A stretch of 64,000 nt of DNA from Curvibacter sp. CHRR-16 (GTDB lineage Bacteria; Pseudomonadota; Gammaproteobacteria; Burkholderiales; Burkholderiaceae_C). Shown in pieces: positions 1 to 8,607 of the stretch. Position numbers and translations under genes: made by a program. The stretch is from contig NZ_JAHCSH010000001.1 in NCBI RefSeq assembly GCF_018474005.1, positions 434,001 to 498,000 of the forward strand. The letters are read 5' to 3'. The notes below the pieces were generated by a model that ran no database searches, had not been told where the DNA came from, and worked only from the letters and a program-made list of their open reading frames with translations. Each line of letters opens with the position of its first letter. The first letter of the stretch is position 1.

Positions 1-1
1 G

Positions 2-760
2 GAAGTTAAAGGGCATATTGCGCTGGAGCATGTGACTTTTAAGTACACCCCGAATGGGCCAGCAATATTGAATGACGTCAGTTTTGATGTGCAGCCTGGT
101 GAGGTGATTGGTGTTGTGGGCGTTTCGGGTGCGGGCAAGACGACTTTGATGCGTTTGTTGCAAAGGCTGTACACCCCAGAGTCGGGCCGTATTCTGATCG
201 ACGGGGTGGATATCAATCTGGTGGATACGTCGTGGCTGCGCAGGCAAATAGGGGTGGTGGGGCAAGATACGTTGCTCTTTAACCGCAGTGTGCGCGACAA
301 CATTGCATTGGCTGATCCTAGCTTGGACATGGAGGCAGTCATGGCTGCAGCTAGTTTGGCGGGGGCTAATGATTTCATCCTCAAACTGCCAGATGGATAT
401 GACACAGTCATTGGTGAGCGCGGCAGCAAACTCAGTGGTGGTCAACGTGCGCGCATTGCGATTGCACGTGCACTGGTGACCAACCCTCGCATGCTGTTGC
501 TGGACGAGGCAACGGCTTCGCTGGACTACGAAAGTGAGCGTTTGATTCAGGACAACATGGCGGCTATTGCGCAGGGACGCACGGTGTTTGTGGTGGCGCA
601 CCGTTTGTCCACCCTGCGTTTGGCGAACCGCATTTTGGTTCTAGAGGATGGCAGGCTGGTGGAAGCGGGTAACCACGCGGAACTTTTGGCTAGAGGGGGG
701 CGCTATGCATTGCTGTACCACGCGCACCAAGTGTTGCAAGTGCAAGGAGTAGCAGCATGA
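2..760 (+). CDS. RTX-type type I secretion ABC transporter, C-terminal ATPase part (HlyB-like)
   Basis: The reading frame is open from base 2, so this is the 3' part of a longer gene cut by the window edge; a GTG at 32 is internal. The visible part is the nucleotide-binding domain: Walker A GVSGAGKTT, signature LSGGQRARIAIARAL, Walker B MLLLDEATASLD and the H-loop VAHRLST. The wording around these motifs (WLRRQIGVVGQD, DNIALADP, LDYESERLIQDNM) follows the HlyB/RTX exporter ATPases closely. These are inner-membrane proteins that drive one-step export of an unfolded RTX substrate with an HlyD-type adaptor and TolC. The stop overlaps the next gene's start as ATGA, so the two are translationally coupled. 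The missing N-terminus should hold the C39-like domain and six membrane helices. Confidence 0.9.
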   Translation, partial: EVKGHIALEHVTFKYTPNGPAILNDVSFDVQPGEVIGVVGVSGAGKTTLMRLLQRLYTPESGRILIDGVDINLVDTSWLRRQIGVVGQDTLLFNRSVRDNIALADPSLDMEAVMAAASLAGANDFILKLPDGYDTVIGERGSKLSGGQRARIAIARALVTNPRMLLLDEATASLDYESERLIQDNMAAIAQGRTVFVVAHRLSTLRLANRILVLEDGRLVEAGNHAELLARGGRYALLYHAHQVLQVQGVAA

Positions 761-2085
761 GTGGCGGTGAGGAAAAGTTGGCGTTCAACCAATTTAGTTC
801 GGCAGCGTTGGCGGCTATGGCGCAGCCTCCTTCGTATGTGGTGCGCATGGCTTCGCTTGCGATTTGTGTCATGGCTGGGCTTGCTTTGGTGTTTTCTTAT
901 CTGGCGCAGATGGATGTGGTGGTGAGTGCACAGGGTAAGGTGATTCCTGCCGGTAAGAGCAAAGTGGTGCAGCCGCTTGAGGCAGGTGTAGTGCGCACGA
1001 TTGCAGTACGTGATGGGCAGTATGTGAAAGCGGGCGATGTGCTGTTGGAGCTGGATGTGACAAATAGCAGTGCAGATCGAGACCGAATACAGCGGGAGTG
1101 GTGGGAGGCTAAAGCTGAGGTATTGCGTGCTTCGGCGTTGTTGGCTGAGCGACTTCAGTTTGTTCCTCCTACAGGCATGCCTGTAGAGGTGGCAACCAAT
1201 CAGCTTGCCGTGCTGCAAAGTCGCTTGGCAGAGCAGCAAGCCAAGCTTGCAGCATTGGATGCCGACTTGAGTAAACGAAAGGCGGATGCGGCTGCTATTA
1301 GTAGCGGCTTGGCGCAGCAACGTGTCAGTTTGCCTTTGATTCAGCAGAAGTACGCCATGCGGGAGGAGTTAGCCAAAACGGGCCATGTAGCGCAGACGGG
1401 AGTCATTGAGGCCAAGATGGAGTTGATTAACGCAGAGAAGGAGTTGGCTGTGCAGGGCAATAGACTGCAAGAGTCGCAGGCCAGTTTTGCCGCAGTGCAG
1501 GAACAACGTGCGCAGGCTGTGGCGGAGTTTCGTGCCAAGGCCAGCGGTGAATTGTTGGATGCAACTAAGCGACGTGATGCAGCCGAGCAGGAGCTTATCA
1601 AGGTGCGCCAGCGTTTGGCTTTGCAAACGTTACGCTCGCCTATCGATGGCGTGGTGCAGCAATTGGCGGTTACTACTGTTGGCGGTGTTGTCACTGCTGC
1701 GCAATCTTTGATGACGATTGTTCCTGCAGATACTCCACTGGAATTAGAGGCTCAGGTGATGAACCGTGATATTGGTCATGTGCGGGTCGGGCAACGGGTG
1801 ATCAACAAGGTGGAGACGTTTGATTTCACTCGCTATGGCTATATTGAGGGAGAGGTGCTGTGGGTGGGTACGGATGCAGTGCAAGATCAGAAACTGGGGC
1901 CGGTGTTTCCAGTGCGCATCAAGCTCAATAGTTTGCAGACTCCTTCGTCTGTGAATGGTCAGACAGGGATGATTAAGGCGGGTATGAGCGTGACTGCAGA
2001 CATTCGAACAGACCAACGCAGACTGCTGGACTATTTCCTTGCCCCGATGCTGCGGTACAAGCAGGAGGCATTGCGTGAGCGATAA
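757..2085 (+). CDS. HlyD-family membrane fusion protein of type I secretion
   Basis: 442 aa periplasmic adaptor that would link the inner-membrane ABC ATPase to the outer-membrane TolC-like channel. It has a short cytoplasmic N-terminus and one membrane helix at about residues 28-50, followed by a biotinyl/lipoyl-like segment (GKVIPAGKSKVVQPLEAG). A long Ala/Gln/Lys-rich coiled-coil hairpin follows at about 105-275, then the second lipoyl half (LRSPIDGVVQQL) and a C-terminal beta-barrel (GMIKAGMSVTADI). Length and order match HlyD/LapC/PrtE adaptors. The gene overlaps the ATPase gene upstream by ATGA and the TolC gene downstream by 11 bases, so all are one operon. Confidence 0.92.
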   Translation: MSGGEEKLAFNQFSSAALAAMAQPPSYVVRMASLAICVMAGLALVFSYLAQMDVVVSAQGKVIPAGKSKVVQPLEAGVVRTIAVRDGQYVKAGDVLLELDVTNSSADRDRIQREWWEAKAEVLRASALLAERLQFVPPTGMPVEVATNQLAVLQSRLAEQQAKLAALDADLSKRKADAAAISSGLAQQRVSLPLIQQKYAMREELAKTGHVAQTGVIEAKMELINAEKELAVQGNRLQESQASFAAVQEQRAQAVAEFRAKASGELLDATKRRDAAEQELIKVRQRLALQTLRSPIDGVVQQLAVTTVGGVVTAAQSLMTIVPADTPLELEAQVMNRDIGHVRVGQRVINKVETFDFTRYGYIEGEVLWVGTDAVQDQKLGPVFPVRIKLNSLQTPSSVNGQTGMIKAGMSVTADIRTDQRRLLDYFLAPMLRYKQEALRER

Positions 2086-3484
2086 GTACTTAAAGTTGTG
2101 CTGCCTTGGTCGTTCGGTGTTGGCTGTATGTTTGTTTGTTAATGCTGGAATAGCTTCTGCACAAGGGCTAATGGACATCTACGAAAAGGCTAGGACTCAG
2201 GATGCGCAGTTCCAAGCATCTCGTAATGCTCTGCAGGCTGCTCTGGAAAAATTGCCACAGGCGCGCGCAGGCTTGTTGCCCACGGTGAGTCTGTCTGCCA
2301 ACAAGAATCGTCAGTTTGGTACGGCCTCTTTTTCTGGGGCGGATGCGGTGGATCGAGATGCACAGTCGTGGTCGTGGAGCGTGCAGTTAACACAGCCCCT
2401 GATCCGTTGGGCTAATTGGGTGGGATACCAGCAAGCCAACGCCGCCACACGTCAGGCGATGGCACAGTTCTCGGTGGCTGAGCAGGATTTGGTTTTGCGC
2501 GTCGCGCAGGCGTATATGGATGTGCTGGTGGCAACTCAGGGCAGGGAGGTGATGCTGTCCCAGTCTGCAGCTTTGGAGGAGCAGTTGACATTGGCGCAGC
2601 GTACCTATTCGGTAGGAACTGGCACTATCACGGATGTGCATGAAGCCACAGCGAAGTTGGCTCAGAGCCAAGCTCAAGCTGTGGCTGCAACCCAAGACCT
2701 AGAATTCAAGCGCGCAGAATTGGAGCGAATGGTCGGGGAATCAGTGGGCTTGCTGGATGGTACTTTTCAGCGGAAGCCATACCTGATTTTTCAGTCGTCG
2801 ATGTCTCTCGCTGATTGGCTTGCGCTTGCTGATACGAAAAGCATGCAAATCCAGATGCAGCAAGCGGCGCTAGAGGTGGCGAACAAAGAGGTTGCTAAGA
2901 GCGATGCTGCGCACTTACCCACATTGGATATGGTTTTGAGCAAAGGAACTAATTACAGCTCGGGTTCTTTGAGCTCTCCGGCGGATATCGCGACACACGT
3001 GAATTCAAACCAAGTGGGATTGCAAATGACAATTCCACTGTACGCCGGTGGAGCAACACAATCTCGTGTGCGTGAGGCACTCGCCTTGGCTGCCAAGGCG
3101 CAGGATGAACTCACACTCGCGCGGCGCACCGTTGCGAATCAGGTGAGGCAAGCACATTCAGGCATTCTGAGTGGTCAAGCACAGATCGCAGCATTGCAAA
3201 CTGCTGTGGAAGCGGCCCGCAATGCTGTGGAATCCAACAAAATCGGGTTGCGCATTGGAACCCGCATTACCCCGGATGTATTGAGCGCGGAGCAACAGCT
3301 GTATGCATCCATGCGAGATTTATCTAAGGCGCATGCAGAGATGGTCATGCATCATCTGAAACTCAAGGCTGCTAGCGGTACTTTGACGCAGGCGGATTTG
3401 ATGGATCTAGATCGATTGATTGCTAGCGATCAGAAGCTTCCCGCAACTCTTCCTACTAACTCTGACGAGGAACGAAAACAATGA
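2075..3484 (+). CDS. TolC-family outer-membrane channel of type I secretion
   Basis: 469 aa outer-membrane efflux protein. The chosen start is the GTG at 2075: a perfect AGGAGG lies at 2063-2068, six bases upstream, and the resulting N-terminus is a classic signal peptide (KLCCLGRSVLAVCLFVNAG, then IASAQ). An upstream in-frame ATG at 2039 would lack a ribosome site and bury the signal. The mature part begins LMDIYEKARTQDAQFQASR and shows the two homologous repeats typical of TolC, including LLPTVSLSANKN, VGTGTITDVHEA and the second-repeat equivalents LPTLDMVLSKG and IGTRITPDVLSAEQQL. The ATGA overlap with the acyltransferase gene downstream indicates coupled expression. Confidence 0.92.
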   Translation: MSDKYLKLCCLGRSVLAVCLFVNAGIASAQGLMDIYEKARTQDAQFQASRNALQAALEKLPQARAGLLPTVSLSANKNRQFGTASFSGADAVDRDAQSWSWSVQLTQPLIRWANWVGYQQANAATRQAMAQFSVAEQDLVLRVAQAYMDVLVATQGREVMLSQSAALEEQLTLAQRTYSVGTGTITDVHEATAKLAQSQAQAVAATQDLEFKRAELERMVGESVGLLDGTFQRKPYLIFQSSMSLADWLALADTKSMQIQMQQAALEVANKEVAKSDAAHLPTLDMVLSKGTNYSSGSLSSPADIATHVNSNQVGLQMTIPLYAGGATQSRVREALALAAKAQDELTLARRTVANQVRQAHSGILSGQAQIAALQTAVEAARNAVESNKIGLRIGTRITPDVLSAEQQLYASMRDLSKAHAEMVMHHLKLKAASGTLTQADLMDLDRLIASDQKLPATLPTNSDEERKQ

Positions 3485-3963
3485 ATAAACCTGACCAAAC
3501 ACACTCTGCGGAAATGGAAAATTTAGCCGCTATGCTGAAAAAGCAGGCGCAACGTGTGGTTGGCAAGTTGCCTCTCTTAGGGGCTGTGAATTGGCTGATG
3601 ATGCAGCAGACAGCCACACGCCATACCCTGCTCAGTGAGCTGGAGTGGCGTGTCATGCCAGCATTGGTACTGGATCAGGCCAAACTTTATATGCGTGATG
3701 ATTTTCCGATCGCTTATGTATCGTGGGCGTTGCTTTCAGAGGCCGTGGCGCAACGTTATGCAATGGCTCCACACCAATTGATAGCATCGGATTGGCAATC
3801 TGGAGATCAAGTCTGGATCGTTGATTTATTCGTACCTTTTGGTGGAACGCAAGAGGTGATGAACGATTTACGCACGCACGTATTTGCGGGTCGCCCTATC
3901 CATCAACTCAGCATGGGGGCAAATGGCATACTTGAGCCTATGACGTGGTCAGCGCAGGCCTGA
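3481..3963 (+). CDS. RTX toxin-activating lysine acyltransferase (HlyC family)
   Basis: 160 aa. HlyC-type enzymes move a fatty acyl chain from acyl carrier protein onto lysines of an RTX protoxin in the cytoplasm. The family pattern is visible: a conserved His (His48, in TRHTLLSEL), the stretch YMRDDFPIAYVSWALLSE that aligns with HlyC's NYPVAYCSWANLS, and the DWQSGDQVWIVDLFVPFGG block (about 104-122) that carries the catalytic Asp in HlyC. The first 30 residues extend beyond HlyC. It is coupled to the tolC gene by ATGA and converges on the M20 gene, overlapping its 3' end by 15 bases. Its presence implies an acylated RTX substrate encoded elsewhere, probably left of the window. Confidence 0.88.
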   Translation: MNKPDQTHSAEMENLAAMLKKQAQRVVGKLPLLGAVNWLMMQQTATRHTLLSELEWRVMPALVLDQAKLYMRDDFPIAYVSWALLSEAVAQRYAMAPHQLIASDWQSGDQVWIVDLFVPFGGTQEVMNDLRTHVFAGRPIHQLSMGANGILEPMTWSAQA

Positions 3964-5238
3964 CCCCACCAAATCCAACAGCGTGCGCGCCACCACTTGG
4001 GTGGCTTTGCGCAGGTCTTCCAGCACCAGGCGCTCGTCGGCGCGTTTGGCGTGGGATTCGAGCACGGTGCGCGGGCCTGCGCCGTAGATGACGCCGGGAA
4101 TGCCGCGCTGGGCGAACAGGCGCACGTCGGTGTACAGCGGCGTGCCGACTGCGGGCAGGGCTTGGCCAAAGATGTGCTGGCCGTGGCGCTGGATGGCGTC
4201 TACCAGCGGTGCATTGCCGGGTAGGGGGCGCATGGAGTTGGCCAGCAGCAGGCGTTTGATTTCCACGCTCAGGCCCGGTATGCGCTCGGCGGCCTCGGCT
4301 GCCGCGCTGGCAATCACTTGGCGGATGTTGGCCTCCACCTCGGCGGGGTTTTCCTCTGGGATCATGCGGCGGTCTAGTTTGAAGCTGACTTTGCCGGGCA
4401 CCACGTTGGTGTTGGTGCCGCCTTCTATGCGGCCCACGTTCAGGTAGGGGTGCTGGATGCCCTCCACCTGCGAGGTGATTCCTTGGTACAGCGCGTTTTG
4501 CGCGTACAGCGCTTGCAGGATGTGCACCGCGCCTTGCAGCGCATCGGCCCCGGTGTGGGGAATGGCGGCGTGGGCCATTTTGCCGTGCACGGTCACTTCC
4601 ATTTGCAGGCAGCCGTTGTGGGCGGTCACCACCTCGTAGGAAAAGCCCGCTGCCAGCAGCAGGTCGGGCTTGGTCAGGCCTTTGTCCAGCAGCCAGCCGG
4701 GGCCGAGTTCGCCGCCAAACTCTTCGTCGTAGGTGAACAGCAGCTCCACCGCGCCATGCAGTGGCACGCCCAGCGCTTCAAGGGCGCGCAGGGCAAAGGT
4801 GTAGGTGGCAAAGTCGCTCTTGCTCACGGCGCTGGCGCGGCCGTAAATAACCCCATCGACCACCTCGCCGCCGTAGGGGTTGCGCGTCCAGCCTTCGCCA
4901 GGCGGCACCACGTCGCCGTGGGCGTTCAGGGCTATGGTTTTTCCTTGGCCATACTGGCGGCGCACGATCAGGTTGGTGATGCTTTGCATGCCGTAGCGCT
5001 GCACGTCATCCGTGGGCACGCTGTGGCGTTCGGCCTGCAGGCCCATGGCGGCCAGCAGTTCGGCGGTGCGCTCGGCGTGCGGGGCGTTGTTGCCGGGCGG
5101 GGTGTCGGTAGGCACTTGGATGAGGGCCTGCAAAAACTGCACTTGCTCGTCAAAGTGCTGGTTAATCCAGCTATCCAGTTGCTGGTAGAGCGGGGCGAAT
5201 TGGGCAAATTGGGCGGATGGAGTTTGGTTGTCGGTCAT
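3949..5238 (-). CDS. M20-family metallohydrolase (ArgE/DapE-like) of the ureide operon
   Basis: 429 aa zinc-dependent amidohydrolase. The M20 metal and catalytic motifs are present: NAHGDVVPPG (His107, Asp109), a bridging Asp at about 142 in AVSKSDFATY, TYDEEFGGE (Glu172 catalytic base, Glu173) and a dimerisation domain beginning near NGCLQMEVTVHGKMAHAA. The start overlaps the stop of the uraD-allC gene as ATGA, so it is the last gene of the operon puuE, uraD-allC, M20. The family alone does not give the substrate. The context suggests an N-carbamoyl or N-acyl ureide made in allantoin breakdown, but a peptidase or acetylornithine deacetylase-like role cannot be excluded. Confidence 0.85.
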   Translation of the reverse strand: MTDNQTPSAQFAQFAPLYQQLDSWINQHFDEQVQFLQALIQVPTDTPPGNNAPHAERTAELLAAMGLQAERHSVPTDDVQRYGMQSITNLIVRRQYGQGKTIALNAHGDVVPPGEGWTRNPYGGEVVDGVIYGRASAVSKSDFATYTFALRALEALGVPLHGAVELLFTYDEEFGGELGPGWLLDKGLTKPDLLLAAGFSYEVVTAHNGCLQMEVTVHGKMAHAAIPHTGADALQGAVHILQALYAQNALYQGITSQVEGIQHPYLNVGRIEGGTNTNVVPGKVSFKLDRRMIPEENPAEVEANIRQVIASAAAEAAERIPGLSVEIKRLLLANSMRPLPGNAPLVDAIQRHGQHIFGQALPAVGTPLYTDVRLFAQRGIPGVIYGAGPRTVLESHAKRADERLVLEDLRKATQVVARTLLDLVGSGLR

Positions 5239-7073
5239 GGTTTGGAAGTGTGGGAGAGTTGCTGCAGCAAATGCCCAAAGGCTTCTACGGCCAGTTGCAT
5301 GTCGTCGCAGGTGGTGGATTCGAGTGGGTTGTGGCTGATACCACCGTTTTGCCCGCGCACAAACAGCATGGCTTGGGGCATCGCGTTGTGCAGCATCATG
5401 GCATCGTGCCCGGCACCGCTGGGCAGGTGGAACACGGGCAGGCCCGTGGTGGCTACGGCGCGTTCCCAGTGGGCTTGCAAAGTAGCATCGCTGGGCGCTG
5501 CGCTGGCTTGCATGACCGGGGTGATGCCCAGTTGTACACCCCGGCGCTCGGCAATGGCCTGCAACTGCGCCAGCACGTCGCGCTGCAGGGCGTCGCGCTG
5601 CGCGTCGCTGGGTGCGCGCAGGTCTAGGCTAAAGAGGCAGCGCCCCGGCACCACGTTGATGGAGCCGCTGGGCACCTGCAGCATGCCCACAGTGCCCACC
5701 GAATCGCCGTCTTGGCTGGCGCGTGCTTCTACGGCCAGCGCCATCTCGGCCGCGGCAGCGGCGGCATCGCGGCGCTGGCCCATGGGGGTGGTGCCTGCGT
5801 GGCTGGCGGTGCCGCGCACTTCGCACTGGTAGCGCGCACTGGCGTTGATGCTGGTGACCACGCCCAGTGGCAAATCGCGCCCATGCAGCACCGGGCCTTG
5901 TTCGATGTGCACTTCCACAAAACCCAGGTATTGCGCTGGATCGCGCCGCAAAGCCGGGATGTCGTCTATGCGCAGCCCGGCATCCTGCATGGCTTGGCGC
6001 AGCGGGATGCCTTGGGCGTCTTGCTGGTCCAGCCAAGCGGCGTCAAACCGCCCCACCAGCGCGCTGCTGCCCAAAAAGGTGGCGTTGTAGCGCTGGCCTT
6101 CCTCTTCGGCAAAGGCCACTACTTCGATGCCAAAGGGCAGGTGCTGGCCCGCTTGGTGCAGCGCGGCAATGGCGGCCAGCGGCACGTAAATGCCCAAGCG
6201 GCCATCGTATTTACCGCCGTTGCGCACGGTGTCGTAGTGGCTGCCAGTGAGCAAGGTTTTTACCGATGTTTTTGGCTTGTACAGCTTATCTGTATTGCTG
6301 GAGCAGCTATCAATTTCATAGCAAGACGGATAGCGCCCGACGACATTGCCCACCGCATCCACGTGCACATCCTGCAGGCCGCAGGCTTGCATGGTGGCGG
6401 CGATGTGCTGGGCGCACTGGCGGTGCGCGTCGCTCAGGTAGGTGACGGTCAACTGGCCTTGTTCGGCAAAGTCCGGTTCGCTGAACTGGGCCAGGGTTTC
6501 TTGCCAGTCCCACACCTGCTGGCCTTGGCTAGGGCTTAGGCCCAGTTTGTCGTTCAAACGAATCTCGGCAATGCGGTGCACTTGCCGCAGGCACTCGGCC
6601 AGCTCGTCGTCGGGGTGGGCGTGCAGGCGGCGCTGCAGCGTAGCGATGATGGCTTGGCGGCTCAAGCCCAACCCACGCGGGCCGCGCACGGCCAGTATGA
6701 AGGGGTGGCCAAAGCGCTGGTTGTACTGCGCGTTGAGCGACTGGATGAGGGCGAATTCTTCCGGGCTGCAGTGGGTCAGCCCCGCTGTGCTTTGCTCGTT
6801 GCTGCTCTCGGCGGTCAGGTTTTGGCTCACCATGGCCTTGCCTGCCAGTTCGGGGTGGGCGCGTAAGAGCGCCAGTTGCGCTTCGCGCCCCGCTTGGCGC
6901 ACCACCTGCACCAGTGCCCATTTGAGGGCGGCCACGCTCACAAAAGGGCGCTGCGTCAGTGCTTGTTCGGCGATCCAGGGCGAGTGTTCGTACAGCCCAT
7001 CCAGCCAAGCCAAGGCTTGGGCGGGGCTGGCGGTGTTGAGCTGTTCCAGGGTGATGGTGCTAGGGTGGCTCAT
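5235..7073 (-). CDS. Fusion of OHCU decarboxylase (UraD) and allantoate amidohydrolase (AllC)
   Basis: 612 aa with two enzyme domains. Residues about 1-175 are 2-oxo-4-hydroxy-4-carboxy-5-ureidoimidazoline decarboxylase, which makes S-allantoin (HPELAGKAMV, SNEQSTAGL, YNQRFGHPFILAVRG, CLRQVHRIAEIRLNDKLG). Residues about 195-612 are an AllC/hydantoinase M20-type amidohydrolase acting on allantoate (LTGSHYDTVRNGGKYDG, AFAEEEGQRY, VEVHIEQGP, GTASHAGTTPM, GGISHNPLE). The start is the ATG at 7073, which overlaps the puuE stop as ATGA; an upstream in-frame start would run into puuE. About 20 extra residues (249-272, with the sequence SCYEIDSCSSN) interrupt AllC just before GSHYDTV and come from a dispersed repeat. 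The two fused activities are not consecutive: PuuE works between them. Confidence 0.9.
   Translation of the reverse strand: MSHPSTITLEQLNTASPAQALAWLDGLYEHSPWIAEQALTQRPFVSVAALKWALVQVVRQAGREAQLALLRAHPELAGKAMVSQNLTAESSNEQSTAGLTHCSPEEFALIQSLNAQYNQRFGHPFILAVRGPRGLGLSRQAIIATLQRRLHAHPDDELAECLRQVHRIAEIRLNDKLGLSPSQGQQVWDWQETLAQFSEPDFAEQGQLTVTYLSDAHRQCAQHIAATMQACGLQDVHVDAVGNVVGRYPSCYEIDSCSSNTDKLYKPKTSVKTLLTGSHYDTVRNGGKYDGRLGIYVPLAAIAALHQAGQHLPFGIEVVAFAEEEGQRYNATFLGSSALVGRFDAAWLDQQDAQGIPLRQAMQDAGLRIDDIPALRRDPAQYLGFVEVHIEQGPVLHGRDLPLGVVTSINASARYQCEVRGTASHAGTTPMGQRRDAAAAAAEMALAVEARASQDGDSVGTVGMLQVPSGSINVVPGRCLFSLDLRAPSDAQRDALQRDVLAQLQAIAERRGVQLGITPVMQASAAPSDATLQAHWERAVATTGLPVFHLPSGAGHDAMMLHNAMPQAMLFVRGQNGGISHNPLESTTCDDMQLAVEAFGHLLQQLSHTSKP
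6302..6325 (-). repeat. Dispersed in-frame repeat inside uraD-allC
   Basis: On the minus strand CTTGCTATGAAATTGATAGC followed by TGCT, then CCAGCAA. It encodes part of the extra ~20 residues interrupting the AllC domain and is the closest match to the type copy at 57401. Confidence 0.6.
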
Positions 7074-8062
7074 AACGCGGGGGTGGGAAAGTGGGTCTTC
7101 CAGTGGCGGGCAATGTCGATGCGGCGGGCTACCCACACATGCTCGTGCTGGCCGATATGATCCAAGAAGCGCTGCAGCGCGGTGATGCGCCCCGGCCTGC
7201 CCAGCAGGCGGCAGTGCATACCGATACTCATCATCTTGGGCGCGTTCAGGCCGTTGGGGTCACCCTCTGCATACAGCGCGTCAAAGGTGTCTTTCATGTA
7301 CTGGAAAAACGGGTCGGCGTGCGAATAGCCCTGCGGCAGCGCAAAGCGCATGTCGTTGCAGTCCAGTGTGTAGGGCACGATGAGTTGCTGCGCCAGCGTG
7401 CCGTCGGTTTTTTTCACCTGCATCCAAAAGGGCAGGTCGTCGCCGTAGTAGTCGCTGTCGTACTCAAACCCGCCGTAGTCGGCCACCAGCTTGTGGGTGT
7501 TGGGGCTGTCGCGCCCGGTGTACCAGCCCAGGGGGCGTTCGCCCGTGATGTGTTCAATGATGGCCATGGCCTCATGCATGTGGGCGCGTTCCACATCTTC
7601 GGGCACGTTTTGGTAGTGGATCCACTTGAGGCCATGGCAGGCGATCTCGTGGCCGCGTGCGACCAAGGCGGCTGTGAGTTCGGGGTGGCGCTGCAGTGCG
7701 GTGGCTACGCCAAACACCGTGAGTGGCAGGCCACGCTTGTCAAACTCGCGCAGGATGCGCCACACACCGGCACGCGAACCATACTCGTAAATGCCTTCCA
7801 TGCTCATGTGGCGATCGGGGTAGGCTGCGGGATTGAACATTTCGGACAAGAACTGCTCGGAGCCTGCGTCGCCATGCAGCACGCTGTTTTCACCACCTTC
7901 CTCGTAGTTCAGCACAAATTGCACTGCGATGCGGGCTTGTCCCGGCCACAGTGGATGCGGCGGGTGTTCGCCATAACCCACTAGATCGCGGGGGTAGGCC
8001 GCGGTGGTGTCAAACAAGGCTGTGTTGCGGGGGGGGCGTTGGGTGGTGCTCATACGGTTCAT
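7070..8062 (-). CDS. puuE: Allantoinase, polysaccharide-deacetylase type (PuuE)
   Basis: About 330 aa. PuuE hydrolyses allantoin to allantoate in the cytoplasm and is unrelated to the dihydroorotase-like AllB. Family features are GYGEHPPHPLWPGQARIAV, VLNYEEGGENSVLHGD, YEYGSRAGVWRIL, the metal region RGHEIACHGLKWIHYQ and TGRDSPNTHKLVADYG. The start is uncertain: ATG at 8062 (MNRMSTTQ) or 8053 (MSTTQ), neither with a clear ribosome site; an ATG at 8119 is unlikely. It is the first gene of puuE, uraD-allC, M20, with ATGA coupling to the next gene. It diverges from uraH across about 130 bases that should hold both promoters. Confidence 0.93.
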   Translation of the reverse strand: MNRMSTTQRPPRNTALFDTTAAYPRDLVGYGEHPPHPLWPGQARIAVQFVLNYEEGGENSVLHGDAGSEQFLSEMFNPAAYPDRHMSMEGIYEYGSRAGVWRILREFDKRGLPLTVFGVATALQRHPELTAALVARGHEIACHGLKWIHYQNVPEDVERAHMHEAMAIIEHITGERPLGWYTGRDSPNTHKLVADYGGFEYDSDYYGDDLPFWMQVKKTDGTLAQQLIVPYTLDCNDMRFALPQGYSHADPFFQYMKDTFDALYAEGDPNGLNAPKMMSIGMHCRLLGRPGRITALQRFLDHIGQHEHVWVARRIDIARHWKTHFPTPAL

Positions 8063-8196
8063 GATAGTGCGAGCCTGTGCTGTGGCTTTAAAGGGCAATC
8101 CATAGCGGCTATGCAGCAATACTTATGCCCACGGCATGCAGCCTGTTTAGACTGCCAGCCCATGTGATAGCGTAGATGCGCAGTGGAGGACTGTTG

Positions 8197-8565
8197 ATGG
8201 GATTGAGCACACATGTTTTGGACACCATGCATGGTTGTCCCGCTGGGGGCATGGCCGTGGCCTTGTACCGAACCCAGTCCACGGCTGGCGGTGCCGAGCA
8301 CGCAGACTTGGTACTGCGCTGCACCTTGAATGCCGATGGCCGCAACCCCAACGGCCCACTGCTGGATAACGCCAGTTTGCAGGTGGGCACGTACAGGCTG
8401 GTGTTTGAGGTGTCTGCCTACTTTGCTGCTAAAGGCGTGGCATTGCCCGAACCCCCGTTTTTGGGTCGGGTGAGTGTGGACTTTGGCATTGCCAACCCGC
8501 AGCAGCACTACCACGTGCCACTGTTGGTCAGCCCGTGGAGTTATTCCACTTACCGGGGGTCTTGA
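8197..8565 (+). CDS. uraH: 5-hydroxyisourate hydrolase (transthyretin-like)
   Basis: 122 aa. The enzyme opens 5-hydroxyisourate, the unstable product of urate oxidation, to OHCU. Diagnostic features are the N-terminal STHVLDTMHGCPA (active-site His), the central Arg-containing strand and the C-terminal signature STYRGS. The start at 8197 is preceded six bases upstream by GGAGGA (8185-8190) and gives the usual N-terminus MGLSTHVLD. There is no periplasmic signal peptide. It stands alone on the plus strand, divergent from puuE and convergent with the TonB-like lipoprotein gene. It supplies the step between PuuD and UraD in this island. Confidence 0.95.
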   Translation: MGLSTHVLDTMHGCPAGGMAVALYRTQSTAGGAEHADLVLRCTLNADGRNPNGPLLDNASLQVGTYRLVFEVSAYFAAKGVALPEPPFLGRVSVDFGIANPQQHYHVPLLVSPWSYSTYRGS

Positions 8566-8607
8566 TTGCTGCAGCACCATGTCGTGCGTGCTGCAGCGTC
8601 GGCTCGG

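Noticed and set aside
4450..5832. Long plus-strand open frame (460 codons) opposite the M20 and uraD-allC genes
   Set aside because: It is a shadow of G+C-rich genes on the other strand: no ribosome site, no recognisable motif, and the minus strand encodes well-conserved enzymes throughout.
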